A DNA stretch of 64,000 nt from Thermoplasmata archaeon (lineage in GTDB: Archaea; Thermoplasmatota; Thermoplasmata; Halarchaeoplasmatales; Halarchaeoplasmataceae). The stretch lies in assembly GCA_003554965.1 (NCBI GenBank), contig PWHR01000020.1:1-64000 (forward strand). Direction: 5' to 3'. Below, in pieces: positions 56,012 to 64,000 of this stretch (position 1 is its first letter; the number at the start of each line of letters is the position of its first letter). A program made the position numbers and the translations under genes. The notes under the pieces are model-generated. The model worked only from the letters and a program-made list of their open reading frames with translations. It searched no databases and was not told the DNA's origin.

Positions 56012-56296
56012 TTGTTAGATGAAGAGAGAGTGAGAGAATATATCTCAAAGACTGAAGAGGCTCTTGAGAAGATAGAGCTGGTACAGCCTGAGAGGTCACA
56101 TCTCAAAAGATTAGCGGATGATTTTTTTAAGATGGTCGAGGCCTATCATGAAGACGCGGTGCATTTTTATGAGAAAGGAGACTTAGTGAACGCCTTCGCA
56201 TGCATAAACTATGCCCACGGTTGGTTGGATGCAGGAGCACGGCTGGGTTTGTTCGATACTGGAGGGGACGATAAGCTATTCACATTAGCAGAATAG
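56012..56296 (+). CDS. DUF357 family protein
   Basis: 94 residues. The helical hairpin pattern YISKTEEALEKIELVQPERS followed by LADDFFKMVEAYHEDAVHFYEKGDLVNAFACINYAHGWLDAGARLG is that of DUF357, a small archaeal family of unknown function. A TTG start 19 bases after the herA stop follows AAAGGTGATC, so it is translated from the herA message. Confidence 0.86.
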   Translation: MLDEERVREYISKTEEALEKIELVQPERSHLKRLADDFFKMVEAYHEDAVHFYEKGDLVNAFACINYAHGWLDAGARLGLFDTGGDDKLFTLAE

Positions 56297-56320
56297 ATGG
56301 ATTATTTAGAGGGACAACAA

Positions 56321-56357
56321 ACTTATAAATAACGATGAACAGTAATCTATATAAAAA
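56321..56357 (+). promoter_or_regulatory. Two TATA-like boxes before the DUF58 cluster
   Basis: CTTATAAATAAC (about 56321-56332) and CTATATAAA (about 56348-56356) lie 30-60 bases upstream of the TTG at 56381. Either would start the DUF58-to-MoxR transcript. Confidence 0.4.
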
Positions 56358-56380
56358 AGGTCTCTTCGGGGTATGGGATC

Positions 56381-57709
56381 TTGGAATCTCAAAATAAAAT
56401 CACCACTCATGGAAAAGGATTGCTCCTCTATTTTTTTTTGCTTCTTATAGCGGGCATGATCATGGGTAATCTGATATTTTTGTACGCTTCGATGATACCT
56501 CTTATGTTCTTATTCTTTGGGCTTCTATTGAAGAGACCCGGAGAAATAAAAGGAAAGAAGATAATTAGAAAAGATTCCGTCAATGAAGGGGAAACGATCG
56601 AAGTCAAGATCAATTTTAGGATCGACTCAGGTATAGGACCTGTCATCTTCTATGATGAATTACCCTCGGATTTTGAATTGGTCAAGGGCAATAATTTCAG
56701 ATTGTTTTGGAAAGGGGTCAATGAAAAAAGTGGATCTTATTCATATAAAGTGAAGTGTCTAAAAAGAGGGGATAAAGAAATCGGATCTACCGTATGGACA
56801 TCCGAACATATTTTGAAGCTGAAAACCATAAAGCGCGGTTCGATCTCAGAAAAAAAACAAGTAAGGGTCTACTCCAAAACTTCTGAGCTCGAAGAGGTTG
56901 AAAGAAGACATGTCGGAGATCTGCCTACACCAAAAAGTGAACCCTCCAAGCTCGGTATAAAGACCACTGAATTTAAGGAGATAAGGGAATACTATCACGA
57001 AGATCCTTTGAGTATGATAAATTGGAAGGCGACTGCTAAAAGAGGAAAAAAAACAAGACCTTTGGTGAACGAATACGAGTATGAAGGGGAAAGAACCATT
57101 TGGATATTCCTTGATGCTGATATAGATCTCCGTTTGGGCGATACCATCACCAATCTATTCGACGGGTGTGTAGAAGCTACAATAGATACAGCCAAGTTTT
57201 TCACAGAAAGAAGATATCTTTTGGGAATTTACATATACAATTCGAACAAAGAAATACTACACCCTGAAACCGGAAAAAAGCAATACAACGAGATAAGGAA
57301 AAAGTTAACTGAGCAGAGTTGCACAGATGTGATCGTTAAGGAAGGTTTCAAGGACGCTGTGAAGGAATGTAGATCATTCCTTTCTCGATACAAACCGCTC
57401 CCTATAGTTATTACCAGTTTATCTAAAAAAGATGAGTCTTTCAAAGATGGATGCAAGCTTCTTAGGGATTTCATCATCGGTGAAAGCACGCGTAGATTTC
57501 CGATATGGGTGATAGATGTTCAGCCCTATTCTTTGAATCCTAGACCCCAAAGCTCTTTCAAAAATAACGCTGCCCTGATAAACTCTATCCTGCAAAAACC
57601 TATAAAAAATTTCATCAAAAAAAACGGTGGGGTAGTAATAGAATGGGATCCAGCAAGTGAAGATTTTCAAATGGCATTTTTAAGGGAGGTGAGTAAGTAT
57701 CAGAGTTAA
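56381..57709 (+). CDS. DUF58 domain membrane protein
   Basis: 442 residues. Two N-terminal helices (LLLYFFLLLIAGMIMGNLIF, then MIPLMFLFFGLLL) precede a beta domain and the DUF58 signature EIREYYHEDPLSMINWKATA KRGKKTR followed by a von Willebrand-A-like FLDADIDLRLGD. DUF58 proteins usually partner with MoxR ATPases and transglutaminase proteins at the membrane. It is the first gene of this cluster. A TTG start follows GGGGTATGGGATC. Confidence 0.85.
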   Translation: MESQNKITTHGKGLLLYFFLLLIAGMIMGNLIFLYASMIPLMFLFFGLLLKRPGEIKGKKIIRKDSVNEGETIEVKINFRIDSGIGPVIFYDELPSDFELVKGNNFRLFWKGVNEKSGSYSYKVKCLKRGDKEIGSTVWTSEHILKLKTIKRGSISEKKQVRVYSKTSELEEVERRHVGDLPTPKSEPSKLGIKTTEFKEIREYYHEDPLSMINWKATAKRGKKTRPLVNEYEYEGERTIWIFLDADIDLRLGDTITNLFDGCVEATIDTAKFFTERRYLLGIYIYNSNKEILHPETGKKQYNEIRKKLTEQSCTDVIVKEGFKDAVKECRSFLSRYKPLPIVITSLSKKDESFKDGCKLLRDFIIGESTRRFPIWVIDVQPYSLNPRPQSSFKNNAALINSILQKPIKNFIKKNGGVVIEWDPASEDFQMAFLREVSKYQS

Positions 57710-57728
57710 AAGATCGATACCTTTTATC

Positions 57729-58448
57729 GTGAGAATCATCGGAAGTTCGATCATTTTATTTTTTACCCTTTTCGTTTTTTACAATACTGGGTTTTACAAT
57801 GATATTTTCTCCCCTCTGATAGAACAGCTTTTGATAGAGTTCAGATATCATATATGGGGTGATGCTGAGATCAGAATTGTGTGGTCAGAAGTTGTGGCCT
57901 TTTTGATACCAATAGTAATCCTCGCTCCATCAGCTGTAATTTTTCTTTTGAAAAGCGCCGGGCCAGATGCATCGAAATCAGCGAAAAGATTCACCTGGAC
58001 TGCCCTGATTTTCATCTCCTTTACTGCACTCCCATTTTCTATCTATCCAGCGGTCAGTGATCATCTTGATGGAGCCATAAGTCCGGCATATGATTTTTCT
58101 CTCGCATTTTTGGCCTTTTCCGTAGTATTTACCATACATCTTGTCTTTTCTCACACATCTCTTCATGAAATGTTCAGAAATGAGATGATAAAGAAGGGAT
58201 CTAATATAAAAGCGGCAGATTTTATCAGACTTCATGTTTATAAATATGTAATTGGCATAGGATTTGTTTCTTTCTTAACTGTTCTCCTTTTCTACCTGCT
58301 TTCTATCTACTGGGACGAACTTTTACACATGGCTCGACTGAGTCCCGTTATCCAGGTTTTCATATTATCAGTGGTGCTTATTATCACATTTTCCCTGATT
58401 TACCTGTACTTAGATTATAATATAATAAAAAGAAAAGGAGACCAGTGA
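57729..58448 (+). CDS. Multi-helix membrane protein of the DUF58/MoxR cluster
   Basis: 239 residues with about six hydrophobic helices, e.g. IIGSSIILFFTLFVFYNTGF, VVAFLIPIVILAPSAVIFLL and VIQVFILSVVLIITFSLIYL. No family is recognised. It starts with GTG 19 bases after the DUF58 stop, with no good ribosome site, so the start is uncertain. Position suggests it joins the DUF58-transglutaminase membrane complex. Confidence 0.65.
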   Translation: MRIIGSSIILFFTLFVFYNTGFYNDIFSPLIEQLLIEFRYHIWGDAEIRIVWSEVVAFLIPIVILAPSAVIFLLKSAGPDASKSAKRFTWTALIFISFTALPFSIYPAVSDHLDGAISPAYDFSLAFLAFSVVFTIHLVFSHTSLHEMFRNEMIKKGSNIKAADFIRLHVYKYVIGIGFVSFLTVLLFYLLSIYWDELLHMARLSPVIQVFILSVVLIITFSLIYLYLDYNIIKRKGDQ

Positions 58449-58509
58449 GACTCAACCAAAATGTTAATTAGCTCCCTCTCGAATCTTTTATATTAGGAAG
58501 TGATATTAG

Positions 58510-61500
58510 ATGCAGAAACCAGATAAGAAAGTACTGACCCTCCTTATTTTAGCTTTGCTGGTGTCTGCAGCTATCACTTCATTTATTTCTTTCACAGATG
58601 ACCTTAGTGAGAGATTTGAAAGGGAAGAAGAAGATAACGATAAGATTAGAGATGGAGAAAAAGAGGAGGAACAAGCTGAGGATGAAAGTGAACAAAAGTA
58701 TCCTGAAGGAGTTACCCAACCCAGTCATGATCTGGATATAGATCCTGAAGGAGAACAACCTTCATCAGAACCTCTTTTCAAAGTCAAAGGCGCTTCTGAT
58801 ACAGAATATCTCAAAAACTCGATAGGCATAGAATATACCGGGGATGTCTGGAAAACAGGAGAATCGGCGGAGGAACTTTACACAGGAGAGAGATTAGAAC
58901 ACGATGTACACGACTATACAGATATTAGTAATGAAACAATTGAAATAGAACCGATAGTGGAATTCGAACCAGGTTACATACCAGTCCCTATGTTCACTGA
59001 AAGGATAAGATTCGAACCTCTGATAGAAGATGAAAAACTGTTTTACGATCCAGAAATGAATGTTTTTCGGAGTCAAACGGATTTCACTCATGAATATAGG
59101 GCAAAAGCTACCCAGTATGATTTCGATGTAGGAACCCTTAGAGATTCCGATCCAATCGAAGATGAAAAATATTATCAGCTGCCAGATGCTATCACCCAGC
59201 GGACTTTTGATCTGGCGGATGAGATAACGGAAGGAAAAGAAGGAGCCTATGAGAAGGCCGAAGCGATACAAATATTCCTTATAGAAAATTATTACTATGA
59301 TCTTAACTACAACGTTTCTCCAGAAGACATTGAGCCCGTAGATTGGTTCCTTTTTGAAGAAAAAAAAGGGGTTTCTTCGAACTTTAATTCAGCTTTTGTG
59401 GTTCTAGCGAGGGCAGCGGAGGTCCCAGCGAGATTGGTCAGCGGATTCAATGTACCTGATTCAGAAGAAAATGTAACCGTTAGAGCTAACAATGCCCATA
59501 CCCGACCCGAGATAGGGTTAGAAGCTGGATGGATAGAATTCGATTCGACTGGTCAGCCAGAAGATCATGCTGATTATGATGACGAGATCGCGGAGAGCGA
59601 AAGGATCTCAACGCGCATCGACATCGATTCTGTCTATCCTGATATGTTAAAACGAGGAGAAAATCTAGATGTGGAGGGGACTGTAAAAACTCTCGATGAT
59701 CAACCTTTAGATGATATCCAAGTCTCGGTGTTAATAGAAGACGTTATGGTCGAGATCGCAAGAGGGCATACAAGGGATGGTAGATTCGATTTAGAAGCGG
59801 AAATTCCGAAAAACTTGGATGTGGGTGAATATAGAATTATCGCAAGAGCATTCACTGATGAAGGACATTGGGGTGATTGGACTCACAGAGTTTCAAGAGC
59901 GATCAACTCCTATGATACCAATAACAGAAGAGAAGAACATAAACTTAGGATCTACAGCGAGACTGAAATTGAGTTAGAACATTCTAAATATATCTATCCT
60001 GGAGGCGAGTTAGATCTGGATGGGAGGTTAACAGATGATCAAGGGAATAATCTAACGAACACAGAGTTGCGATTGGAAATCGAGTCTAACCAAGAAAGAT
60101 CGATAATAAGCGGCGAAGACGGCACTTTTTCAACAACTCTTCTTTTCTCTGAATTAGGGAACCATTCATTCCAAATGATCTTTAACGGTACAGAATTTTA
60201 TGAAGAGACATCAAAAAGAAGTGAGATAAAAGTACAGAACCCGACTATCGATCTCTACGATGATCTTTACTTTATCAGGGGAGAGAAAAATATGATCGAA
60301 GGTAGAGTGAATGTTAATGAAACTCCAGTTGCAGATGAGATCGTTTCAGTGCATACCGAGAATGGGTTTACTTTGAACAGCACAACCGACGATCAAGGGC
60401 TTTTCTATCACGAATTCGATGTTGAAGAAAATGCGGATCTAGAGTTAGTAGATGTGACTTGGTACCTATCCGATTTTGACACGTCAAAAGATGCGGAGAT
60501 CCCAATAAGATCTGCTACATCCATGAGCATGGATGTTGAGGAAGTCCAAGAAGACGAGTATAGGATCAAAGTTTCACTTGTTGACGATAGTGGAGAAGCA
60601 CTAGAAGAAAAAGATATATTGTTTAACGCATCAGAAGAAAATTTTGATCAAAAAGAAAAAACCACCGGAGACGGTACTGCTATCTTCTTTCATACTCTTT
60701 CAGACGATGCGAAGGGTGAAGTGGAATTTGATGTGAGATTTGAAGGTACAACGCACCATCAGGATCAAAACATTTTAAAAACTTTAGATGTCGAAGAGGA
60801 TGATGAACAGAGTACATTTATCGACAGAATTTTGAGTATGGATACTTCAAAGCTCGAAAGTATCCTGATTTTGTTACCTATAATTGTCGGTCTTTCTGCT
60901 ATAGGTTATGCATTGAAGAGCGGACGCATTAAAAAAGAAACGACTTCTCTCTTTAAAGCAGATAAAAAACCGAAGGAAGATATATCTGAAGGCGGAAAAA
61001 ATGAGATAATAAAGAAAGATAAAGTCAGTAAAAAATTGTTAAGCTTTCCACAAATAGAGGAAAAACTCCCAAACGTTTGGGGTGTCAATGAGGACCTAAT
61101 CATCAAGATCAAAGATGAAAAAAACAATGATTTGGAATTATATATCAACGATGAAGAAGAGGTTTTGAATCGAAAGAAAGAGCATCATCACAAGTTCTCA
61201 GAAAAAGGAAAACACGAGATAAAAGTTATCGGTCCAGGAGTTGAACAGGTCATAAAGTTAAGAGTTGTAGATTATAGGAGGGAAATCGAAAGAGAATATG
61301 GAAAATTTTTGAAGGAACTCGACAAAAATGGTTTTGATATCTATAATCGAACTACCCCTAGAAAACTATATCACCGGTTGGTAGATAACATTGAAAAAAA
61401 GCAACCTTTAGCTAGATTGACAGAAAAGTTCGAAAAAGCTAGATACAGCCCAGAAAGTATATCACGGAAAGATTACGTAGAAATTTTCCTATCGAAACTC

Positions 61501-61539
61501 GAAATGAGGCGAGAACTTGGATGGAAAACTGTACAATAG
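58510..61539 (+). CDS. Transglutaminase-like surface protein, catalytic Cys replaced, with DUF4129 tail
   Basis: 1009 residues. An N-terminal anchor (VLTLLILALLVSAAITSFISF) precedes an extracellular transglutaminase-like fold: EKAEAIQIFLIENYYYDLNY, then KKGVSSNFNSAFVVLARAAE VPARLVSGF, NNAHTRPE and GWIEFDSTG. Active relatives read GxCxxFxSAF; here Ser289 sits at the Cys position, so it is probably not a Cys-dependent enzyme. Ig-like repeats follow (LDDQPLDDIQVSVLIEDV, TDDQGLFYHEFDVEE), then a helix (LESILILLPIIVGLSAIGYA) and a cytoplasmic DUF4129-like tail (TTPRKLYHRLVDN, KFEKARYSPESIS). Its end overlaps the next gene by 23 bases. Confidence 0.86.
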   Translation: MQKPDKKVLTLLILALLVSAAITSFISFTDDLSERFEREEEDNDKIRDGEKEEEQAEDESEQKYPEGVTQPSHDLDIDPEGEQPSSEPLFKVKGASDTEYLKNSIGIEYTGDVWKTGESAEELYTGERLEHDVHDYTDISNETIEIEPIVEFEPGYIPVPMFTERIRFEPLIEDEKLFYDPEMNVFRSQTDFTHEYRAKATQYDFDVGTLRDSDPIEDEKYYQLPDAITQRTFDLADEITEGKEGAYEKAEAIQIFLIENYYYDLNYNVSPEDIEPVDWFLFEEKKGVSSNFNSAFVVLARAAEVPARLVSGFNVPDSEENVTVRANNAHTRPEIGLEAGWIEFDSTGQPEDHADYDDEIAESERISTRIDIDSVYPDMLKRGENLDVEGTVKTLDDQPLDDIQVSVLIEDVMVEIARGHTRDGRFDLEAEIPKNLDVGEYRIIARAFTDEGHWGDWTHRVSRAINSYDTNNRREEHKLRIYSETEIELEHSKYIYPGGELDLDGRLTDDQGNNLTNTELRLEIESNQERSIISGEDGTFSTTLLFSELGNHSFQMIFNGTEFYEETSKRSEIKVQNPTIDLYDDLYFIRGEKNMIEGRVNVNETPVADEIVSVHTENGFTLNSTTDDQGLFYHEFDVEENADLELVDVTWYLSDFDTSKDAEIPIRSATSMSMDVEEVQEDEYRIKVSLVDDSGEALEEKDILFNASEENFDQKEKTTGDGTAIFFHTLSDDAKGEVEFDVRFEGTTHHQDQNILKTLDVEEDDEQSTFIDRILSMDTSKLESILILLPIIVGLSAIGYALKSGRIKKETTSLFKADKKPKEDISEGGKNEIIKKDKVSKKLLSFPQIEEKLPNVWGVNEDLIIKIKDEKNNDLELYINDEEEVLNRKKEHHHKFSEKGKHEIKVIGPGVEQVIKLRVVDYRREIEREYGKFLKELDKNGFDIYNRTTPRKLYHRLVDNIEKKQPLARLTEKFEKARYSPESISRKDYVEIFLSKLEMRRELGWKTVQ

Positions 61540-62503
61540 TTTAAAAAAAAGAGCCCTCGTTTTATTCGGGCTACTAACAGCTTTTCTACTCATTTTATTC
61601 TTTTTTTCCGATTATCAGGATAGTTATCCTCTAAACCTTTTTTCTGTTTTTTATTTGATCCTTTTTGTAGGCGGCTTTTTTCTTAGAGAGGTAAAGAAAA
61701 AATTCGAGAGCTATGGGTACAAGTCAAGAACATCTCCCATCCTATCTTCAATCTCACTTATGATGATCGGTGTCGGTTTTTACTTGGTAAACGATAATTA
61801 TGACCCGCGTGCACCGGGTCTGTTCGTACCTTTACTTGACAATTTCTCTCTTATCATAGTCTATTTGACTTCTGGAATCGCTTTTACGAACCTTTTCTTT
61901 TATATCAAAAATATTAATAAAATAGGTCTTGACTATCTATCCAAAAAAATTTTAGATCTCCAAAAGTTAATAGTAGGTATATCAGTAACCTTCAGCTATT
62001 ACTTTTTCCATTTTAGATTTGCTCTAGCAGATGAGATCGCCTCTCCGATCATATACATCGACTGGATCATCCTTATATTATTTGCGATTATTATGGTGAT
62101 GGTCTTCTTGAACAAAATAAATAAATTCATCATGGCAGAAGGGGAGATCGATTATGGTAAAAGGCATAATAAAGACATAACAAGATATGTAGATAAAAAT
62201 TTAAGAGAATTAGAAAATCTACAAAAACGTTTCGTGGAAAAAGGAGAAAAAGCAGATCTACTTGTTTATTTGATCGATGTTCTCAACCAGAACCTTGAAG
62301 ATATTGATCAAAAAAGAATTGCGATCATCCTTGAGCCTCTAATATACCATCAAGACGAATTTTCGAAGAATATGTCTTTTAAATGGTGGAAAAAAAGGAT
62401 AAAGGAAAACAACATTAAAAAAAGGAAGATGGCTCTAATAAGAACCATGAAAAATATATCTTACGAGGTCAAAAGTGACCTCTTTTACGAAGGGAAGAAA
62501 TGA
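61517..62503 (+). CDS. Multi-helix membrane protein with cytoplasmic tail
   Basis: 328 residues. Six or seven helices (ALVLFGLLTAFLLILFFFSD, FSVFYLILFVGGFFL, SLIIVYLTSGIAFTNLFFYI, IDWIILILFAIIMVMVFL) occupy the first 210 residues, then a helical, charged tail. No family is recognised. The TTG at 61517 overlaps the transglutaminase-like gene by 23 bases in another frame, and ATGA joins it to moxR, so translation is coupled. Confidence 0.7.
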   Translation: MDGKLYNSLKKRALVLFGLLTAFLLILFFFSDYQDSYPLNLFSVFYLILFVGGFFLREVKKKFESYGYKSRTSPILSSISLMMIGVGFYLVNDNYDPRAPGLFVPLLDNFSLIIVYLTSGIAFTNLFFYIKNINKIGLDYLSKKILDLQKLIVGISVTFSYYFFHFRFALADEIASPIIYIDWIILILFAIIMVMVFLNKINKFIMAEGEIDYGKRHNKDITRYVDKNLRELENLQKRFVEKGEKADLLVYLIDVLNQNLEDIDQKRIAIILEPLIYHQDEFSKNMSFKWWKKRIKENNIKKRKMALIRTMKNISYEVKSDLFYEGKK

Positions 62504-63507
62504 TACTGAGGAAGAAAAAAATGAAAAAGAAAGAAGAACTTAAAAAAGCTAGCAAAAGATGTGAAAAGATCATAGACGCTGTAAACCAAGTCTATGTTGG
62601 AAAAAGATCGGTGGTGATCAAACTCCTCACGGCCTCTATCGCAAACGGACATGTTCTTTTTGAAGACTATCCGGGATTAGGTAAAACTCTTTTAGCTAAG
62701 GCTTTTTCGAAGGTTATAGGACAGGAATACAGTCGAATCCAGTTCACTCCTGACCTTCTCCCTTCAGATATAACGGGCATAATGGTTTGGAGGGAAAATC
62801 AAAATTTCGAACTTAAGAAGGGGCCTATATTCGCTAACGTCATATTAGCCGATGAGATTAACAGGGCACCTCCTAAAACGCAGTCAGCTCTACTCGAATC
62901 TATGGAAGAAAAGCAAGTTACCATCGAAGACAAGACACACGAATTGGGGCCCCCATTTTTTGTCATAGCAACTCAAAATCCTATCGAACAAGAAGGAACC
63001 TACCCTTTACCAGAAGCCCAGATGGATAGATTTCTTTTAAGGCTTTCTATGGGATATCCTTCTACCTTAAGGAAGGAAGTTGAAATCCATAAAAGAAGGA
63101 TAGAATGGGAAAAAGATGATCCTACAGAGGATATAGACCCTGTAGTTAAAAAGGAAGAATTTTTGGAATTGCAGAAATTTGCCGAAAAAAAGGTCTACGT
63201 AGATGATTGCATCATGGAATACATCGGGAAGATAGTAAGAGAAACTAGGAAGAAAAAAGAGGTCAAAGTTGGTGCTAGTCCTAGGGGAGGACTAGCACTG
63301 CTAAAATTATCTAGAGCCTACGCGGTTATAAAAGGAAGAGACTTCGTCACTCCAGATGATGTTCAGATGTTCATACTTGAAGCTCTTAATCATAGGATCA
63401 TTCTCGATCTTGAGTATTCACTCGAAGGACTGTCGGGAAAAAAAGTTATAAATGATATACTAAAAAAAATACCAGTTCCCAAAGAATTCGAGCGTCGAGA
63501 AGGATGA
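62500..63507 (+). CDS. MoxR family AAA+ ATPase
   Basis: 335 residues. EDYPGLGKTLLAKAFSKVIG (Walker A), ILADEINRAPPKTQSALLES (Walker B), FFVIATQNPIEQEGTYPLPE AQMDRFL (sensor) and GASPRGGLALLKLSRAYA complete the MoxR pattern. MoxR chaperones load or remodel partner complexes, commonly with DUF58 proteins. An ATGA overlap couples it to the upstream membrane gene; an alternative start is the ATG at 62521. Confidence 0.93.
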   Translation: MILRKKKMKKKEELKKASKRCEKIIDAVNQVYVGKRSVVIKLLTASIANGHVLFEDYPGLGKTLLAKAFSKVIGQEYSRIQFTPDLLPSDITGIMVWRENQNFELKKGPIFANVILADEINRAPPKTQSALLESMEEKQVTIEDKTHELGPPFFVIATQNPIEQEGTYPLPEAQMDRFLLRLSMGYPSTLRKEVEIHKRRIEWEKDDPTEDIDPVVKKEEFLELQKFAEKKVYVDDCIMEYIGKIVRETRKKKEVKVGASPRGGLALLKLSRAYAVIKGRDFVTPDDVQMFILEALNHRIILDLEYSLEGLSGKKVINDILKKIPVPKEFERREG

Positions 63508-63538
63508 ATGTACTAATATTCTGAAGCATTCACTGGCA

Positions 63539-64000
63539 TCAGTCTGTCTTTATCATTTCAGGTAATTTCAGCATCAAAAAGTAAAATATGGATAATGAAA
63601 GTAATGCAAACAAAATAGCACTACCGAACACCATTCCGTCTGGTCTACCTTCTAAATTTATGGAACCACCCCACACGAGGAATGATCCTATGAAAGCGAC
63701 CATAGTAAATATAAATAAATTTTTGATCAGGGAATAACGCCACTTCTTTTTGTAATGTTTCCATTCTTCATCATAGTCAAATCCTGTACTTTGAAGGATT
63801 ATGTTCCTCCCTACGAGCTCGTCTAGATAGATTGCGCCCCCCACGAATAGGGCAAAAAACACTATCATGAGGAACATGGTAGAAAGAGTCAAGTCTATAT
63901 TGATGTTTACAAGGAAGAATGATCCAGCAATCATTAAAACACCGATATAGATAAATCTTTTTTCCTTAAAGATAACACCAAAAAACGATAGAATACCCCC
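63539..64000 (-). CDS. Membrane protein, 5' end beyond the window edge
   Basis: The track starts at an ATG at 63934, but the frame remains open to the window edge (GGILSFFGVIFKEKRFIYIG), so the gene probably begins outside. About 153 residues are visible, with helices FLMIVFFALFVGGAIYL, NLFIFTMVAFIGSFLVWGG and VFGSAILFALLSLSIFYFLM. No family is recognised. It converges with moxR. Confidence 0.7.
   Translation of the reverse strand, partial: GGILSFFGVIFKEKRFIYIGVLMIAGSFFLVNINIDLTLSTMFLMIVFFALFVGGAIYLDELVGRNIILQSTGFDYDEEWKHYKKKWRYSLIKNLFIFTMVAFIGSFLVWGGSINLEGRPDGMVFGSAILFALLSLSIFYFLMLKLPEMIKTD

Overview
The window is a gene-dense stretch of an archaeal chromosome. Archaeal markers on both strands include Pth2-type peptidyl-tRNA hydrolase, DUF99, an Lhr helicase, UPF0201, the COG1325 RNA-binding family, transcription factor S, type II methionine aminopeptidase, an XPD/Rad3 helicase, HerA and DUF357. 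Many genes start about 25 bases after a TATA-like box with no leader, while operon-internal genes overlap or have GGAG/GGTG-type ribosome sites. The MGMT-endonuclease V fusion is known biochemically from Ferroplasma, so a Thermoplasmatota-like euryarchaeon is plausible; that is an inference. Proteins are rich in Glu, Asp and Lys.

Layout. 1-2.1 kb (minus): histone-deacetylase-like enzyme (cut by the window edge), MGMT-EndoV and an Sm-like protein. 2.1-2.4 kb: tRNA-Val(CAC) followed by an odd duplicated tRNA end. 2.4-11.7 kb (plus): UPF0201, a TIM-barrel protein, a CNNM/CBS membrane protein, DUF1616, Pth2, DUF99 and a very large Lhr helicase. 11.7-11.9 kb: tRNA-Thr(GGT) with a second element of the same architecture. 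12-24.5 kb: TraB-like, membrane zincin, thioredoxin reductase, UMP kinase, an 1146-residue coiled-coil protein, MATE transporter, isoleucyl-tRNA synthetase with a structured leader. 24.5-34.3 kb: XPD-like helicase, DUF6485, MBL hydrolase, TsaC, MetAP, a coiled-coil/zinc-ribbon protein, then a DNA polymerase X and NAD-dependent ligase pair. 34.3-39.7 kb: DUF1917-like, GYD, a parallel beta-helix surface protein, and a four-helix membrane protein beside a divergent FtsZ paralogue. 40-47 kb: an amino-acid catabolism island (two class III aminotransferases, a lysine/saccharopine dehydrogenase-like enzyme, two aldehyde dehydrogenases) with two palindromic operator candidates. 47-51.6 kb (minus): aldolase, COG1325, a membrane gene broken by one in-frame TAA, TPR, TFS, GNAT and an HTH-ATPase regulator. 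51.7-63.5 kb (plus): FAD enzyme, HD hydrolase, HerA, DUF357, and a DUF58 / inactive-looking transglutaminase-DUF4129 / MoxR cell-surface cluster. The window ends in a membrane gene cut by the edge.

The most unusual signals are: (1) both tRNA genes are followed by a second copy of their own 3' end, 100 and 95 bases away, enclosing a two-hairpin insert with a shared AGCGG...CACGAG start; (2) a divergent FtsZ paralogue next to a small membrane protein; (3) a transglutaminase-like surface protein with Ser at the catalytic Cys position; (4) a gene split by a single in-frame stop; (5) a conserved-looking stem structure in the ileS leader. I see no CRISPR array, insertion sequence, transposase or rRNA.
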